From Desulfobacterium sp. (GTDB taxonomy: Bacteria; Desulfobacterota; Desulfobacteria; Desulfobacterales; Desulfobacteraceae): a DNA stretch of 64,000 nucleotides. Both the position numbers and the translations under genes were made by a program. This document shows, piece by piece, positions 51,731 through 62,814 of the stretch. The notes beneath the pieces were generated by a model that saw only the letters and a program-made list of their open reading frames with translations, searched no databases and was not told the DNA's origin. The first letter of the stretch is position 1; every line of letters starts with the position of its first letter. The stretch spans positions 37,979 through 101,978 of the forward strand of contig JAEINR010000011.1 in assembly GCA_016342325.1 (NCBI GenBank), in the 5' to 3' direction.

Positions 51731-54700
51731 TCACAAACTAAACGGCTTTGGAAAATGGAGAAGAATTCTCTCGGGAAGTTCAGCCATCGCAAGTTCAATT
51801 TTCACCTGGGCAAGCACATCGTCCACCGAGGCAAATCCCTCCTCACTTGCAACCCGACTGCAGAACATCTCCCCCCAAGAGTTGAGGTGGATAATACTGA
51901 ACTCATGGATACGCTTGCTTCTCCTTGGCACACAGAGATTCAAGGAGATGAAAACCGCCTTGATCGTCGCCTTGGCCAGCAGGCTCCCAAAACTGATGGA
52001 GTCAGCATTGTCATGGCGGTAAAAGGTGTAAAGGGCATGGAACAGTCTCCGGACGTCATCCGAGGAGACCGGCGTCGGGTTGGGAACAAGATTGATGATG
52101 GTGGTGGTTGAAAAAAGCCGATTCTGGATGAACCACGCCGCTACCTCTTCGATGCTTTTGGCCCGTTTGAGGCGTTCCGATTTCTCCCGCCCTGACCGGT
52201 GAACAAGCTCCCACACGTTTTTGAAGCCCGGTTTGGAAACATACTGCAACACCAGTCCCTTAAAAAGGCGGTCACTCCTTGACACCAGCAGAATTTTGGC
52301 GACCTTTTTTTCATCCTGCCTGGAAAATTCCACAAACATCTTCCTGCCCAGAATGGTTCTGTCCTCCGGGGTGATCATGGAGCGTTTGCCACCCTCCAGG
52401 GCCTGGTTCACCCGTTTATATGTCTTGAGCATATACCGTTCCACCAACAGGCTCAACCGTGTAACCTTGGCATAGCTCCACTCCCTGAAGCTGCCGACCT
52501 CGAACACCTTGGTCCTGTTCCAGGCCCACTCTTCCATGCACCGGGTGATGAACACCGCCCGAAATCCAAACAGGGTGCGGTCCAGGTCCTCATCCTTGGA
52601 TATGCCGGTTTTAAGGAAAAAGCAGAGCTGGACAAGCTTTGCTGCCTCGGGATAGTCCTCCTCCCGGTAATAGTCAACAAGGCTCGTGATCAGGGTGTAG
52701 TAAGGATCTATTTTTCCGAGGACCGGACGGGGACCGGAATTCATCCACTCATCCTTGAACCGGTTACACAGCAGTTGTTTTTTACCGCTGGCATTGATGA
52801 ACTCCTCCAGGAGCGCCATCTTGATCACCGATTTGAACGGGCTTTTCAACCACTTGAACAGCTGCCATATGGACGCGCCAAAATACTCTTCCGAAGGAAT
52901 TTCATGGATGTCTCCAAGATCGATGAACCGGCACATGACCGGATTGCTGCAGATCCGATCATGGAGCCTTTGGTAGTATGGTCGGCTGATGGACACGGGT
53001 AGTGTGCACCAAAGAGGTAGTTTCCCGGCCACATGAATCATGGTCCTGTAAAACTCCTCCTTGAGGATCCGCCCCTGGGCCGAGCCCGAACTCTCCGTGG
53101 TGGAATCGCCAAAATCGTCGTTCCTGGCCCTGTCGATATCCACGATAAAAAAGTGGATTTCGGTTTTAAAATAGTCCTGGGCCCATTGTTCAAGACGGGT
53201 TAATTTGTTCTGAAAGCTCACGCCTTCTGGGCTTTTATGGTCATGATCGCGCACACAGACCCAGTAGTCGATATCCGAGTCCGGCGACTGGGCAATGGTG
53301 CCGATGCTTCCAATGGTAAACAAACCCTCCACATGGGGAGAAAAATCAAACCGGTATAATATTTTTTCAGGATCCACATGGGGTGCTGCGCTGACACCCG
53401 TCTGCCGGGTCGGGCAGTAGCCCGATATTCCGCAGGGAGTGTTTTCACGGTCAGCATCAAACCCGGGAAAATCGATATTCTCGTGGAGAAGCAGGGGAAC
53501 GATCTCAAAGAGATCCGCCTGTTTTGGATCAAAAAGGTCAAAGGCGGTCAATAGGGAGAACTTGTTCTGCTTTAAAAACATCTTTTTCCCTGAATGGACA
53601 AGATCGGTGAGGAGCAGGAGGTCCAGTTCATCAAGGAGATAGGGCTCGCTGACCGCCGGATCAAACAGGGAATCGGGCAAATCTTTTTTATCAAACATAA
53701 ACGACCGGGCATTGAAATCAGCAAACTCCGACTCAAGCAATACCACGGTGTAGGAAGGAAACCGGGTGAACCTGGCCTGAATCCCGGAAAAATCGGAATT
53801 CTGCAGGTTTGAATCGGCAAACGAGACATTGGCGGTTCGGGTGCAGGCAAAGGTTGAGCCGGAAAGATCGGTTTTGAGAAACAAAGAGGTTGAAATCAAA
53901 GCACCGGTAAAGATGCAATTGATCATCTGGGTGGCTTCAAAGCTTGTTTTGAAAAACGAGGCGTTTTCAAAGCTGCAGTTGATAAAGGTCGCCCCCTTGG
54001 CAGACACGTTGATAAACACCGTATCGTCAAAGCATATGGAGTCAAACCTGGCCCCGTTAAGATTCACTTTGTGAAAACAGGTGCCCCGGAAACTGGCATT
54101 AACAAAGGAGGAGAAAGAGATGTCCGAATTCAGGATGGTACAACCGTTAAAGATCGTGGAAGCGAAAAAGAGCCCCGACGACAGGTCGACATTATCGATA
54201 ACCTCGTTGCTGAAATCCAGAACCTCTGTGGCGGTACCCAGCTTGAGGCTCAAAATCCGTTTTTCCACAGACACGGAAAGTACCTTTCCCAGAAAGCCAA
54301 GCTTCTTCCCATTGTGCTGTTTCAGCTTCAGCATCAACGCTTCGCCGTTGGCTGCAATCTCCTCCTTCTCCGTTGACAGGGCCGTTCGGATTTTTTGAAC
54401 AAGATGCACCACAGCCTGTTTCCGAAAATCGCTGAAATGGTCACCACTGGCCTCAAGCAGCTTAATAACCCGCTCCGGTCTCTTTTTTATCATGCCGTAG
54501 ACAAGGGCCTTGTAGACGTCGTCGTTTGCATGGAGCCAGCCCGCTCTGTCCACGACGATCTCCTTGATAAAGAGAAACGAGATCGCTGACAGAGTAGAAA
54601 GCTCATCAAGGATGGGACCCATGAGGCGGGGAACCCTCTTCCGAATGGTGTCCAACAGCCCGAGCAAGGGAGTGGGGGTTGAGACCACCAGGGCCCTGAA

Positions 54701-55654
54701 CCAGGAGAGGACCTCACCCTTCTGGGTGCAAAGCCGGTCAAGCAGGGTCTGGCACAGCTCCGGATAGGTCGCCCTGGGCGAGGCCACGATAACGGCCAGA
54801 ACGGCACGGTGGACTATTTTATCCTCCCGGGAAGACAACAGGGATTGAACAAGCCCTGAATCCATGCACGGAGCAATCATGGCCAGGGCCTTTACAGCCA
54901 GGGCCCGTTCTTCCGGGTCGGAAGAGGCCAACTCCCGGGAGATCAGGGTGTCCGGGTCTCTCAAGGCCGGATCCAAGGTGACCAGGATCGGATCGGACGG
55001 ACAATTCCTGTCAAAGAGATAGGCAAGGAACAAAATCACGGGTTTACGGGTGCTGATTCCCCGCAGTATCAACTTAAACTCCCGGGCAAAGCGCCGCCTC
55101 ACATAGGGAGTGGATCTCAGGTACTGGGCCACAAGGGCGAGCCGGGCCTGCTCGGAAATCGTGGTCAGAACCTTTTTCATGTTATGAATCGAAATGACAC
55201 CGCTCTGGCAGAACCGCCAGGCATAAAACGGTCCCCGTCCTCCGGATTCCAGGAGAATCTCCATGTAGATGCGAATCTCCTGAACCGGAAGGGTCGGTTT
55301 CAGAACCTCATGTATCCTGGCACAGAACACCGAGGACTCCTTAATGGAATCGTACAGGTTGCCGTACAGGCGATGCTCCTGAAGGTGCTGGATCTCAACG
55401 GCTTTTGCCTTCAGCAGGTTAAGGCCCATCCTGGCCCTGTTTCTAACGGAATAATGGCAGGAGTCGATTCCTGCCAGGATAGGAACGATCCCCCGGGCAG
55501 GAGAGAGTTCGGCCGCCCGTTTGATGAGGTCAAGCTGGCCTGCCTCGTCGGCACTGCTCCACTCCCGGTCAAAACCGTTCAGATCTAACCCGTTTTTATC
55601 TTTTTCTCCCATGGACCATCCATACTGATTCGTTTGTTGTTGATCTCTATCCAT
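51731..55654 (-). CDS. cyaA: Class I adenylate cyclase with HEAT and pentapeptide repeats
   Basis: A 1307-residue protein. The amino part (about 30-450) has HEAT-like helices (RAAELSPARGIVPILAGIDS, ALAVKALAMIAPCMDSGLVQSLL). Residues about 485-630 are pentapeptide repeats (FRGTCFHKVNLNGARFDSIC, FINCSFENASFFKTSF). From about 660 on it is a class I cyclase: LYRFDFSPHVEGLFTIGSIGTIAQSPDSDIDYWVC around 770-803, matching E. coli CyaA, whose SDLD aspartates bind metal. It continues with IHFFIVDIDRARNDDFG and SSGSAQGRILKEEFYRTMI. It should make cyclic AMP; the repeats probably sense or dock partners. A CRP-type regulator is not in the window. Start at 55654 overlaps the gene before it by 70 nt; ATG 55612 is an alternative. 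Confidence 0.9.
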   Translation of the reverse strand: MDRDQQQTNQYGWSMGEKDKNGLDLNGFDREWSSADEAGQLDLIKRAAELSPARGIVPILAGIDSCHYSVRNRARMGLNLLKAKAVEIQHLQEHRLYGNLYDSIKESSVFCARIHEVLKPTLPVQEIRIYMEILLESGGRGPFYAWRFCQSGVISIHNMKKVLTTISEQARLALVAQYLRSTPYVRRRFAREFKLILRGISTRKPVILFLAYLFDRNCPSDPILVTLDPALRDPDTLISRELASSDPEERALAVKALAMIAPCMDSGLVQSLLSSREDKIVHRAVLAVIVASPRATYPELCQTLLDRLCTQKGEVLSWFRALVVSTPTPLLGLLDTIRKRVPRLMGPILDELSTLSAISFLFIKEIVVDRAGWLHANDDVYKALVYGMIKKRPERVIKLLEASGDHFSDFRKQAVVHLVQKIRTALSTEKEEIAANGEALMLKLKQHNGKKLGFLGKVLSVSVEKRILSLKLGTATEVLDFSNEVIDNVDLSSGLFFASTIFNGCTILNSDISFSSFVNASFRGTCFHKVNLNGARFDSICFDDTVFINVSAKGATFINCSFENASFFKTSFEATQMINCIFTGALISTSLFLKTDLSGSTFACTRTANVSFADSNLQNSDFSGIQARFTRFPSYTVVLLESEFADFNARSFMFDKKDLPDSLFDPAVSEPYLLDELDLLLLTDLVHSGKKMFLKQNKFSLLTAFDLFDPKQADLFEIVPLLLHENIDFPGFDADRENTPCGISGYCPTRQTGVSAAPHVDPEKILYRFDFSPHVEGLFTIGSIGTIAQSPDSDIDYWVCVRDHDHKSPEGVSFQNKLTRLEQWAQDYFKTEIHFFIVDIDRARNDDFGDSTTESSGSAQGRILKEEFYRTMIHVAGKLPLWCTLPVSISRPYYQRLHDRICSNPVMCRFIDLGDIHEIPSEEYFGASIWQLFKWLKSPFKSVIKMALLEEFINASGKKQLLCNRFKDEWMNSGPRPVLGKIDPYYTLITSLVDYYREEDYPEAAKLVQLCFFLKTGISKDEDLDRTLFGFRAVFITRCMEEWAWNRTKVFEVGSFREWSYAKVTRLSLLVERYMLKTYKRVNQALEGGKRSMITPEDRTILGRKMFVEFSRQDEKKVAKILLVSRSDRLFKGLVLQYVSKPGFKNVWELVHRSGREKSERLKRAKSIEEVAAWFIQNRLFSTTTIINLVPNPTPVSSDDVRRLFHALYTFYRHDNADSISFGSLLAKATIKAVFISLNLCVPRRSKRIHEFSIIHLNSWGEMFCSRVASEEGFASVDDVLAQVKIELAMAELPERILLHFPKPFSL

Positions 55655-55896
55655 AACCGGCGGTCCCCGTCCAGAACAAGCATGGCACCCCCTCTCGATC
55701 CGCCAGCAAGTTCCCGACAGGAGGAGCGAAGGCGCGGAAAATCCATGGTTTCCAACACGGTTTTCAACAATTCAATGATCTGCCCATCATCCACTGAAAA
55801 GCGGCCGTTCTTCAGGCATTCCCCCACCCTTGCATTGTAGATCCGCCGGATCTCCGTTTCCACGCAATGGTTGTCGAGATTGAGGTTCAGACGCAT
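55585..55896 (-). CDS. Small hypothetical protein upstream of cyaA
   Basis: A 103-residue soluble protein (RLNLNLDNHCVETEIRRIYN ... GAMLVLDGDRRLWIEINNKR). No family recognised. It overlaps the cyaA-like gene, so the two are probably co-transcribed. The divergent parE starts 150 nt away. Confidence 0.6.
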   Translation of the reverse strand: MRLNLNLDNHCVETEIRRIYNARVGECLKNGRFSVDDGQIIELLKTVLETMDFPRLRSSCRELAGGSRGGAMLVLDGDRRLWIEINNKRISMDGPWEKKIKTG

Positions 55897-56049
55897 AAGT
55901 TATCAAATCTCTGTTGAATTAAAAAGATACTTACACTTATATTTTGTACTGAAAGATTTTGCAACCTAATAAAAACAATTGAATTTATACCAAAATTGTA
56001 TATTATAGCAGATTTGGCCATGAACCTAATACTGTATTTATAGAACCCA

Positions 56050-58008
56050 ATGAAACTATTTGATCGAGATACAGAGAACATAAAGCAGGGCAGCCAGTAC
56101 AATGCCGAATCCATAGAGGTCCTGAAGGGACTTGATCCCGTCAGAAAAAGACCGGGCATGTACACGGACACCTCAAGCCCGGACCACCTGGCCCACGAGG
56201 TCATTGACAACAGCGTTGATGAAGCCATTGCGGGGTTTGCCGACAAGATCGACGTGGTCCTCCACACGGACAACTCCATCGAGGTGACCGACAACGGCAG
56301 GGGCATGCCCGTGGACATCCATCCTGAAGAGGGGATCTCCGGTGTTGAACTGATCCTGACACGGCTCCATGCCGGGGCAAAGTTTTCCAGCAAGGATTAC
56401 AACTTTTCAGGCGGCCTCCACGGGGTGGGCGTTTCCGTGGTCAATGCCCTGTCAAGCTATCTTGAAGTCAATATTCGAAGGGACGCTGCGGTCCACAGGA
56501 TCACCTTTAAAAACGGATACAGGGACCAGGAACTCACCCAGGTCAAAACGGTGGGAAAAAACAACACAGGCACCAGCCTCAGGTTCTATCCCAACACTGA
56601 CTACTTTGACCGTCCCAACTTTTCTAAAAAGGTGCTCAAGCACGCCCTAAAGGCCAAGGCTGTCCTTTGTCCGGGTCTTTTGATCACTTTTCTGGACGAG
56701 GAGACCAAGGAGAAATTCGAGTGGAAGTTTGAATACGGGTTGAGGGACTACCTGGCCGAGGCCCTGGATGGGGTTCCCACGGTATTTGGTTTGCCTTTCA
56801 CAGGGGATATCACCGCTGAGGAGTCCACAGTTGCCTGGGCCGTGGACTGGACCGAGGAGAAGCATACCAACCCCTGTGAAAGCTATGTCAACCTTATCCC
56901 CACCCCCCTGGGCGGAACCCATGTCAACGGTTTCCGGTCAGGCCTTCTGGAATCGATCCGGGAATTCTGCCGGTTCAGGGACCTTTTGCCCAAGGGGGTC
57001 AACCTCGCCCCCGAAGATATCTGGGAAAACATCGGTTTCATCCTGTCGGTCAAGCTTGTGGACGCCCAGTTCTCGGGCCAGACCAAGGAACGGCTCTCCT
57101 CCCGCCACTGCACGGCCATTGTGAATTCCTCGGTTAAAGACGCCTTCAGCCTCTGGCTCAACCAGAACACGGACGTGGGCGAGAAGCTGGCCGAACTTGC
57201 GGTGGAAAATGCCAGGGACCGGCTCAAAAAGGCAAGGAAGGTGACCCGAAAGCGGGTGACCAACGGCCCGGCCCTCCCGGGCAAGCTCAGCGACTGCACC
57301 AGCAGCGACCCCGAAAAGAGCGAGCTTTTCCTCGTGGAGGGAGATTCTGCAGGGGGCTCGGCAAAACAGGCAAGGGACCGGCGGTTCCAGGCCATCATGC
57401 CCCTGAAGGGTAAGATTCTCAACACCTGGGATACGGACTCGTCCATGATTTTAAGCTCCAAGGAGATCCACGACATCTCGGTGGCCATGGGGGTGGATCC
57501 GGACTCCGAAGACATCTCGGAACTGCGGTACAACAAAATCTGCATCCTGGCCGATGCGGACTCGGACGGCCTCCACATTGCCACCCTTCTCTGTGCCCTC
57601 TTTTTCCGGCACTTCAGGCAGGTGGTGAGGGGAGGACACATTTTCATGGCCATGCCCCCCCTGTTCCGCATTGATGTGGGTAAAGAGGTGTTTTACGCCC
57701 TGGACGACGCCGAACGGGAGAGCATCATCAAGCGAATCCAGATGAAAAAAAGACACGGCAAGATCAATGTCCAACGGTTCAAGGGTCTTGGCGAGATGAA
57801 CCCGGTGCAGTTGAGGGAGACCACCATCGCCCCGGACACCCGGCGGCTTGTCCAGCTGGTGATCAACCGTGATGAAGAGGATGAAGATGAGACAGTTGCC
57901 GAAGACAGGGTGTTCAAAATGATGGACATGCTCCTTGGAAAAAAACGGGCGTCGGACAGACGCAGGTGGATCGAAACAAAGGGAAACCTCAGAGAGATTG
58001 AATCATAA
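56050..58008 (+). CDS. parE: DNA topoisomerase IV subunit B
   Basis: The ATPase subunit of topoisomerase IV, which decatenates replicated chromosomes. 652 residues. The GHKL ATPase has [38 protein letters not shown] and [15 protein letters not shown]; the TOPRIM domain has [32 protein letters not shown] and [23 protein letters not shown]. It is ParE rather than GyrB ([24 protein letters not shown]) and strikingly close to the E. coli protein. It overlaps parC by one base (TAATG). The ribosome site is weak. Confidence 0.95.
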   Translation: MKLFDRDTENIKQGSQYNAESIEVLKGLDPVRKRPGMYTDTSSPDHLAHEVIDNSVDEAIAGFADKIDVVLHTDNSIEVTDNGRGMPVDIHPEEGISGVELILTRLHAGAKFSSKDYNFSGGLHGVGVSVVNALSSYLEVNIRRDAAVHRITFKNGYRDQELTQVKTVGKNNTGTSLRFYPNTDYFDRPNFSKKVLKHALKAKAVLCPGLLITFLDEETKEKFEWKFEYGLRDYLAEALDGVPTVFGLPFTGDITAEESTVAWAVDWTEEKHTNPCESYVNLIPTPLGGTHVNGFRSGLLESIREFCRFRDLLPKGVNLAPEDIWENIGFILSVKLVDAQFSGQTKERLSSRHCTAIVNSSVKDAFSLWLNQNTDVGEKLAELAVENARDRLKKARKVTRKRVTNGPALPGKLSDCTSSDPEKSELFLVEGDSAGGSAKQARDRRFQAIMPLKGKILNTWDTDSSMILSSKEIHDISVAMGVDPDSEDISELRYNKICILADADSDGLHIATLLCALFFRHFRQVVRGGHIFMAMPPLFRIDVGKEVFYALDDAERESIIKRIQMKKRHGKINVQRFKGLGEMNPVQLRETTIAPDTRRLVQLVINRDEEDEDETVAEDRVFKMMDMLLGKKRASDRRRWIETKGNLREIES

Positions 58009-60269
58009 TGGGAACAAGTGCAGTTACAAGCCTTGAGGGTTTTGAGAAACAGCCCTTTGAAGATTTTGCAGAAAGCGCGTACCTCAACTACTCCATGTAT
58101 GTCATCCTGGACAGGGCCCTGCCCTATATCGGGGACGGCCTTAAACCGGTACAGCGACGGATCGTCTACGCCATGAGCCAGCTGGGGCTTTCCGCCACGG
58201 CGAAATACAAAAAATCGGCCAGAACCGTCGGAGATGTTCTGGGGAAATTCCATCCCCACGGGGATTCTGCCTGCTATGAGGCCATGGTCCTCCTGGCCCA
58301 GCCCTTCTCCTGCCGGTACCCGCTCCTGGACGGCCAGGGCAACTGGGGTGCCCAGGACGACCCAAAATCCTTTGCAGCCATGCGTTACACCGAGTCAAGG
58401 CTCTCAAGGTACGCAGACCTCCTCCTGTCCGAGCTGGATCTCGGGGCCACCGAGTGGAACCCCAACTTTGACGGCACCCTGAAGGAGCCGGCCCTGCTGC
58501 CGGCACGGCTTCCCAATATCTTGCTGAACGGCACCACCGGCATTGCCGTGGGAATGGCAACCGACATTGCCCCCCACAATCTCACCGAGGTTGCCCAGGC
58601 ACTGGTCTATCTTCTTGACCACCCCAATGCCGGACTTGACAAGATCTGCGACTTCATCCATGGGCCGGATTATCCCACCGAGGCTGAAATCATCACTCCC
58701 CCGGCCGAGATAAAGGAGATGTACAAAACCGGCAACGGCAGGATTAAAATGCGGGCAAAATACCATGTGGACGACGGTGACATCGTGGTGACCGCCCTGC
58801 CCCACCATTCCTCCGGGGAGAAAATCCTGGAACAGATTGCGGCCCAGATGCAGGCAAAACGACTGCCCATGGTGGTGGACCTCCGGGACGAATCCGACCA
58901 CGAAGATCCCACCCGGCTGGTCATCATACCCAAGCCCAGGACCAACACGGACGCCCTCATGGACCACCTCTTTGCCACCACGGATCTTGAGCGCTCCTAC
59001 CGCGTCAACATGAACATGATCGGCATCAACGGCAAGCCCGAGGTAAAACCTCTGCTCACCGTTCTATCCGAGTGGCTGGGGTTCAGGACCGAGACCGTAC
59101 GGAAACGCCTGGAGCACAGGCTCGAAAAGGTCATTGACCGGCTTCATCTCCTCGAAGGCCTGCTCACGGCATTTCTCAACATTGATGAGGTCATCGCAAT
59201 CATCCGAAACAGCGACGATCCAAAGCCGGACCTCATGGAGGCATTCCAGCTCAGTGACCGCCAGGCAACTGCCATCCTGGAGATAAAGCTTCGCAGCCTT
59301 GCAAGGCTCGAAGAGATAAAAATCCAGGCGGAAAAGGATGAACTCGACCTTGAGCGGAAGGAGCTGGAAAAGATCCTTGCCTCGGAAAAACTGCTCAAGA
59401 ATCTCATCAAAAAAGAGCTCCGGGAAGATACAAAGAAGCACGGGGACAAGCGGCGGTCTCCCATCACGGAGCGGAAAGAGGCCGAGGCCTTTTCAGAGGA
59501 AGAGGTGATCCAGACCGAGGCCGTGTCCGTGATCCTGTCCAAGAACGGATGGATTCGTTCGGCAAAGGGCCATGACATCGATACCGAAAAGCTCAAGTTC
59601 AAATCCGGGGACTCCCTGATGGCGGTGGCCCCCACCATGAGCAACCGGCCCGCCGCCTTTTTCGACTCCACGGGCAGGAGCTACTCCATCGCCTCCCACA
59701 CCCTGCCCTCGGCCCGGGGCATGGGGGAACCGCTGACCGGAAGGTTGACCCTGCAGCCGAGCACCCTTATCACAAGCGTTGTCACCGGGGATGATGACGA
59801 TCTCTTCCTTCTTTACACGGACACGGGCTTTGGTTTCATCACCCAGTTTTCCAATTTCATTGCAAAGAGCAAAACCGGCAAGGCCATCCTGAACTTGAAG
59901 GATTTGGCTCAGTTCATGGAACCCCAACAGATTATGAATCCCGAGACCGACCTCCTGGCCGCCATCACCACCACAGGGCGTCTGATCATCTTTCCCGTAA
60001 GCGAAATGCCCATCATGGAAAAGGGCAAGGGCAACAAGATCATCGGGATCCCCAAAGACCAGCACTCCGTGCCCGGCACCGAACGGATCATGATACTAAA
60101 ACTGTTGCCGGAAAACGCCACCCTTGTTATTTATGCGGGAAAACATTTTCTAAAACTCTCTGCTGGCAACCAGGACAACTACAGGTCAAAGCGGGGGTAC
60201 AGGGGGAAGAAGCTGCCCAGGGGATTCCAGAACGTCACGAGTATCAAGATCATACAGGCGGAAGATTAA
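58008..60269 (+). CDS. parC: DNA topoisomerase IV subunit A
   Basis: The DNA-cleaving subunit. 753 residues, the E. coli ParC length. The quinolone-resistance region reads [27 protein letters not shown]; the catalytic tyrosine is in [17 protein letters not shown]; then [27 protein letters not shown]. The carboxy end is a short beta-pinwheel without a GyrA box. Ser and Glu at the usual resistance positions are wild type. It starts on the last base of parE. Confidence 0.95.
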   Translation: MGTSAVTSLEGFEKQPFEDFAESAYLNYSMYVILDRALPYIGDGLKPVQRRIVYAMSQLGLSATAKYKKSARTVGDVLGKFHPHGDSACYEAMVLLAQPFSCRYPLLDGQGNWGAQDDPKSFAAMRYTESRLSRYADLLLSELDLGATEWNPNFDGTLKEPALLPARLPNILLNGTTGIAVGMATDIAPHNLTEVAQALVYLLDHPNAGLDKICDFIHGPDYPTEAEIITPPAEIKEMYKTGNGRIKMRAKYHVDDGDIVVTALPHHSSGEKILEQIAAQMQAKRLPMVVDLRDESDHEDPTRLVIIPKPRTNTDALMDHLFATTDLERSYRVNMNMIGINGKPEVKPLLTVLSEWLGFRTETVRKRLEHRLEKVIDRLHLLEGLLTAFLNIDEVIAIIRNSDDPKPDLMEAFQLSDRQATAILEIKLRSLARLEEIKIQAEKDELDLERKELEKILASEKLLKNLIKKELREDTKKHGDKRRSPITERKEAEAFSEEEVIQTEAVSVILSKNGWIRSAKGHDIDTEKLKFKSGDSLMAVAPTMSNRPAAFFDSTGRSYSIASHTLPSARGMGEPLTGRLTLQPSTLITSVVTGDDDDLFLLYTDTGFGFITQFSNFIAKSKTGKAILNLKDLAQFMEPQQIMNPETDLLAAITTTGRLIIFPVSEMPIMEKGKGNKIIGIPKDQHSVPGTERIMILKLLPENATLVIYAGKHFLKLSAGNQDNYRSKRGYRGKKLPRGFQNVTSIKIIQAED

Positions 60270-60282
60270 CCCGGCAAAACCT

Positions 60283-61671
60283 ATGTTTAAAAAAACAATT
60301 TTCATACTCTTTGTTTCCGGATTCATGCTGATCCTTGGTATAGAGCTTGCCGTCATCTGCGTTGAGAAGAAAAAGAACGGCAACCGCTTCATCGGCGGCA
60401 CCACCCTTTACAAGGTGAACAAGGCAAAGACCATCCGCATGATCACCTACGCCAACGCCAACTCCTACTATCTTTACCAGGACATGCCCATGGGATTCGA
60501 GTATGAGATGGCAAAGGCATTTGCCGATTATCTCAACCTGAATCTTGAGGTGGTCACCCCAGGGTGGAGCAGCATGACCCGCTTTCTTGAGCAGGGCTGG
60601 GGCGACTTCATTGCTGCGGGCCTCACCATCACGGACGACAGAAAAAAGGTGATCACCTTTTCCAACCCCTACATGACGGTTCAGCAAAAACTCATCCATC
60701 ACAAGCTCATCTATGGGGTGAAAACCATCGAGGCCCTGGCCGGAAAGACCATCCATGTACGCCGGGGCACCTCCTACCATACAAGGCTTGAAGAGATCAA
60801 GCAAAACGGGGTGGACATCGACATCGTTCTCCACGACGAAACCTCCACCGACGAACTGATCCGCATGGTCGCAGACCGGGAAATAAAGTACACGGTGGCC
60901 GACTCGAACATCGCCCTGCTCAACCGCAGGTACCATCCGGATATCGCCATCGGCCTCGACCTTGAACAGGAGCAGCCCCTGGCCTGGGCCGTCAGGGTAA
61001 AGGAGCCCAAATTCCTGGAAACCATGAATCAATTCCTGGCATCCGCCAAGACCCAGGAGATCCAGGAGCAGATTTATAAGAAATACTACAGCAATGTGGA
61101 TTCCTTTGACTATTTTGACCTGAAAAAGTTCCACGAACGCATTGAGACACGGCTTCCCCGGTACAAGAAAATCATTGAGAGGGAATCCATGAAATACGGA
61201 TTTGACTGGCGAATGATCGCGGCGGTGGTCTACCAGGAGTCCCACTTCAACCCCTGGGCACGGAGCCGCACCGGCGTCCGGGGGCTCATGCAGGTCACCC
61301 TGGATACGGCAAACGAAATGGGCATCACCAACCGGCTCAACCCCGAGCAAAGCCTCAAGGCCGGCATCCAATACCTGGACAAACTCTACCAACGGTTCGA
61401 CGACATCGAGGACAGCCATGAGCGGTTGCTCTTCTCCCTGGGTTCCTACAACATCGGCTACGGCCACATCCGGGACGCCCAGGTCATTGCCCAGGAACTT
61501 GGATGGGACAAAAAAAGCTGGTACACCATGGAAAAGACCCTGCCCCTGTTAACCAAGAAGCGCTATTATCAAACCACCCAGTACGGCTATGCCAGGGGCC
61601 GGGAACCGGTCCACTACGTCAAGCAGATCCTCACCTACTACGATATCCTGAAGCAGAAGCCCAGGGCATGA
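60283..61671 (+). CDS. mltF: Membrane-bound lytic transglycosylase F
   Basis: Cleaves peptidoglycan to 1,6-anhydro products during wall turnover. 462 residues: an amino-terminal membrane anchor (TIFILFVSGFMLILGIELAV), an SBP_bac_3-like regulatory domain (ITYANANSYYLYQDMPMGFEYEMAKAFADYL ... WAVRVKEPKFLETMNQFL), and a goose-type lysozyme-like SLT domain with catalytic Glu in IAAVVYQESHFNPWARSRTGVRGLMQVTLDTA and SLGSYNIGYGHIRDAQ. It follows parC by 13 nt and may share its transcript. Confidence 0.95.
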   Translation: MFKKTIFILFVSGFMLILGIELAVICVEKKKNGNRFIGGTTLYKVNKAKTIRMITYANANSYYLYQDMPMGFEYEMAKAFADYLNLNLEVVTPGWSSMTRFLEQGWGDFIAAGLTITDDRKKVITFSNPYMTVQQKLIHHKLIYGVKTIEALAGKTIHVRRGTSYHTRLEEIKQNGVDIDIVLHDETSTDELIRMVADREIKYTVADSNIALLNRRYHPDIAIGLDLEQEQPLAWAVRVKEPKFLETMNQFLASAKTQEIQEQIYKKYYSNVDSFDYFDLKKFHERIETRLPRYKKIIERESMKYGFDWRMIAAVVYQESHFNPWARSRTGVRGLMQVTLDTANEMGITNRLNPEQSLKAGIQYLDKLYQRFDDIEDSHERLLFSLGSYNIGYGHIRDAQVIAQELGWDKKSWYTMEKTLPLLTKKRYYQTTQYGYARGREPVHYVKQILTYYDILKQKPRA

Positions 61672-61918
61672 TGAAGTGCTAGGGCATTTGTAGACACTTC
61701 TGTATTTATGTTTTCATTGGAGCGATGCAAAAAAACCTTTCACCATTCAGATTTTTGGCATAAGTGTTATTGCGATGGGGACTTCTTTGCCAAGCTGAAT
61801 CGGGGTGTAGAACATTGGGTGGGAAGTCGTTGATTGAATATACCGTGCATATCTTGGGGGTGCGGGTTACCGGCCAAGATTGAAGAAGAACCGACGTTAA
61901 GCCAGAAGAGGAGCAGAA

Positions 61919-62323
61919 ATGGCGACTATAGAATGGATGGACAGCTTTAGTGTTCACAATAAAACACTTGATGACCAGCATAAAGAATGGATCAAGATTT
62001 TCAATAGAGCCCATGGCCAGATGATGGGGGAGATACCAGAAGATGATACCCTTGAGATTGGCGAAGCTGCTCTAATAGAAATGATCAAATATGCAAAATT
62101 CCATTTCTCTTCGGAAGAGGATTATATGAAAAAGATTGGTTTTCCAGGGTATGAAGAACACAAAAGAATCCATAAAGCCTTCACTCTGAAACTTGATGAG
62201 ATCTCTTCACAAATTCAGGAAGGTACCTTTGTTATGAATTCTGAAATTGTGAAGGTGATTGAAAATTGGCTCATTGACCATGTTCTGAAGGAAGACCAAA
62301 AGTATGCAACGTATTCAAGGTAG
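61919..62323 (+). CDS. Bacteriohemerythrin (copy 1)
   Basis: A 134-residue oxygen-binding four-helix protein. All di-iron ligands are visible: His in SFSVHNKTLDDQHKEW (DDQH), His and Glu in KFHFSSEEDYM, two His in GYEEHKRIH, and His/Asp in WLIDHVLKEDQKY. In an anaerobe it probably binds or detoxifies oxygen. AGAGGAG lies 8 nt before the ATG. It forms a tandem pair with the next gene, including homologous upstream sequence. Confidence 0.93.
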   Translation: MATIEWMDSFSVHNKTLDDQHKEWIKIFNRAHGQMMGEIPEDDTLEIGEAALIEMIKYAKFHFSSEEDYMKKIGFPGYEEHKRIHKAFTLKLDEISSQIQEGTFVMNSEIVKVIENWLIDHVLKEDQKYATYSR

Positions 62324-62409
62324 GTGCGGGGAGCAAGTTTTGGGGATGTGGGTTGCCGACCAAGATGAAAAAGAACTGATTGTTTCATGCCAGGAAGAAA
62401 GGAACCGAA

Positions 62410-62814
62410 ATGCCGAGAATAGGATGGGTGGACAGCTTTAGTGTTCACGATGAAAAGATTGACGACCAGCATAAAAAGTGGATCGAGCTATACAATAGAG
62501 TCCACGCACAGATGATGGGCATAGAACCTACAGATGACTATCTTGGAATTGGTGAGGCTGCCCTGGCGGAGATGATCGAATACACAAAGTACCACTTCTC
62601 CTCGGAAGAGGATTTCATGAAGATGATTGATTTCCCTGGGTATGAAGAGCACAGGGAAATCCATCAAGCCTTTGTTCGGAAGCTGGAAGCTATCTCTTCT
62701 CAAATGCAGGAAGGCACCCATGTACTGAATTCTGAAATTCTGAAGGTGATTGAGGATTGGTTCATTGACCATATTCAGAAGGAAGATCAAAATTATACCA
62801 CCCATTCAAGGTAG
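62410..62814 (+). CDS. Bacteriohemerythrin (copy 2)
   Basis: A 134-residue paralogue of the preceding gene, with the same ligands: DDQHKKW, KYHFSSEEDFM, GYEEHREIH and WFIDHIQKEDQNY. The start at 62410 (PRIGWVDSFSVHDEKI) has AAAGGAAC just upstream; an in-frame start at 62380 is less likely. Roughly 50 nt before the two starts are also similar (GGTTACCGGCCAAGAT against GGTTGCCGACCAAGAT), so the duplication unit is about 490 nt and includes its leader. Confidence 0.92.
   Translation: MPRIGWVDSFSVHDEKIDDQHKKWIELYNRVHAQMMGIEPTDDYLGIGEAALAEMIEYTKYHFSSEEDFMKMIDFPGYEEHREIHQAFVRKLEAISSQMQEGTHVLNSEILKVIEDWFIDHIQKEDQNYTTHSR

Noticed and set aside
60250..61467. A 405-codon minus-strand frame opposite mltF
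   Set aside because: Antisense to a gene with clear transglycosylase motifs.
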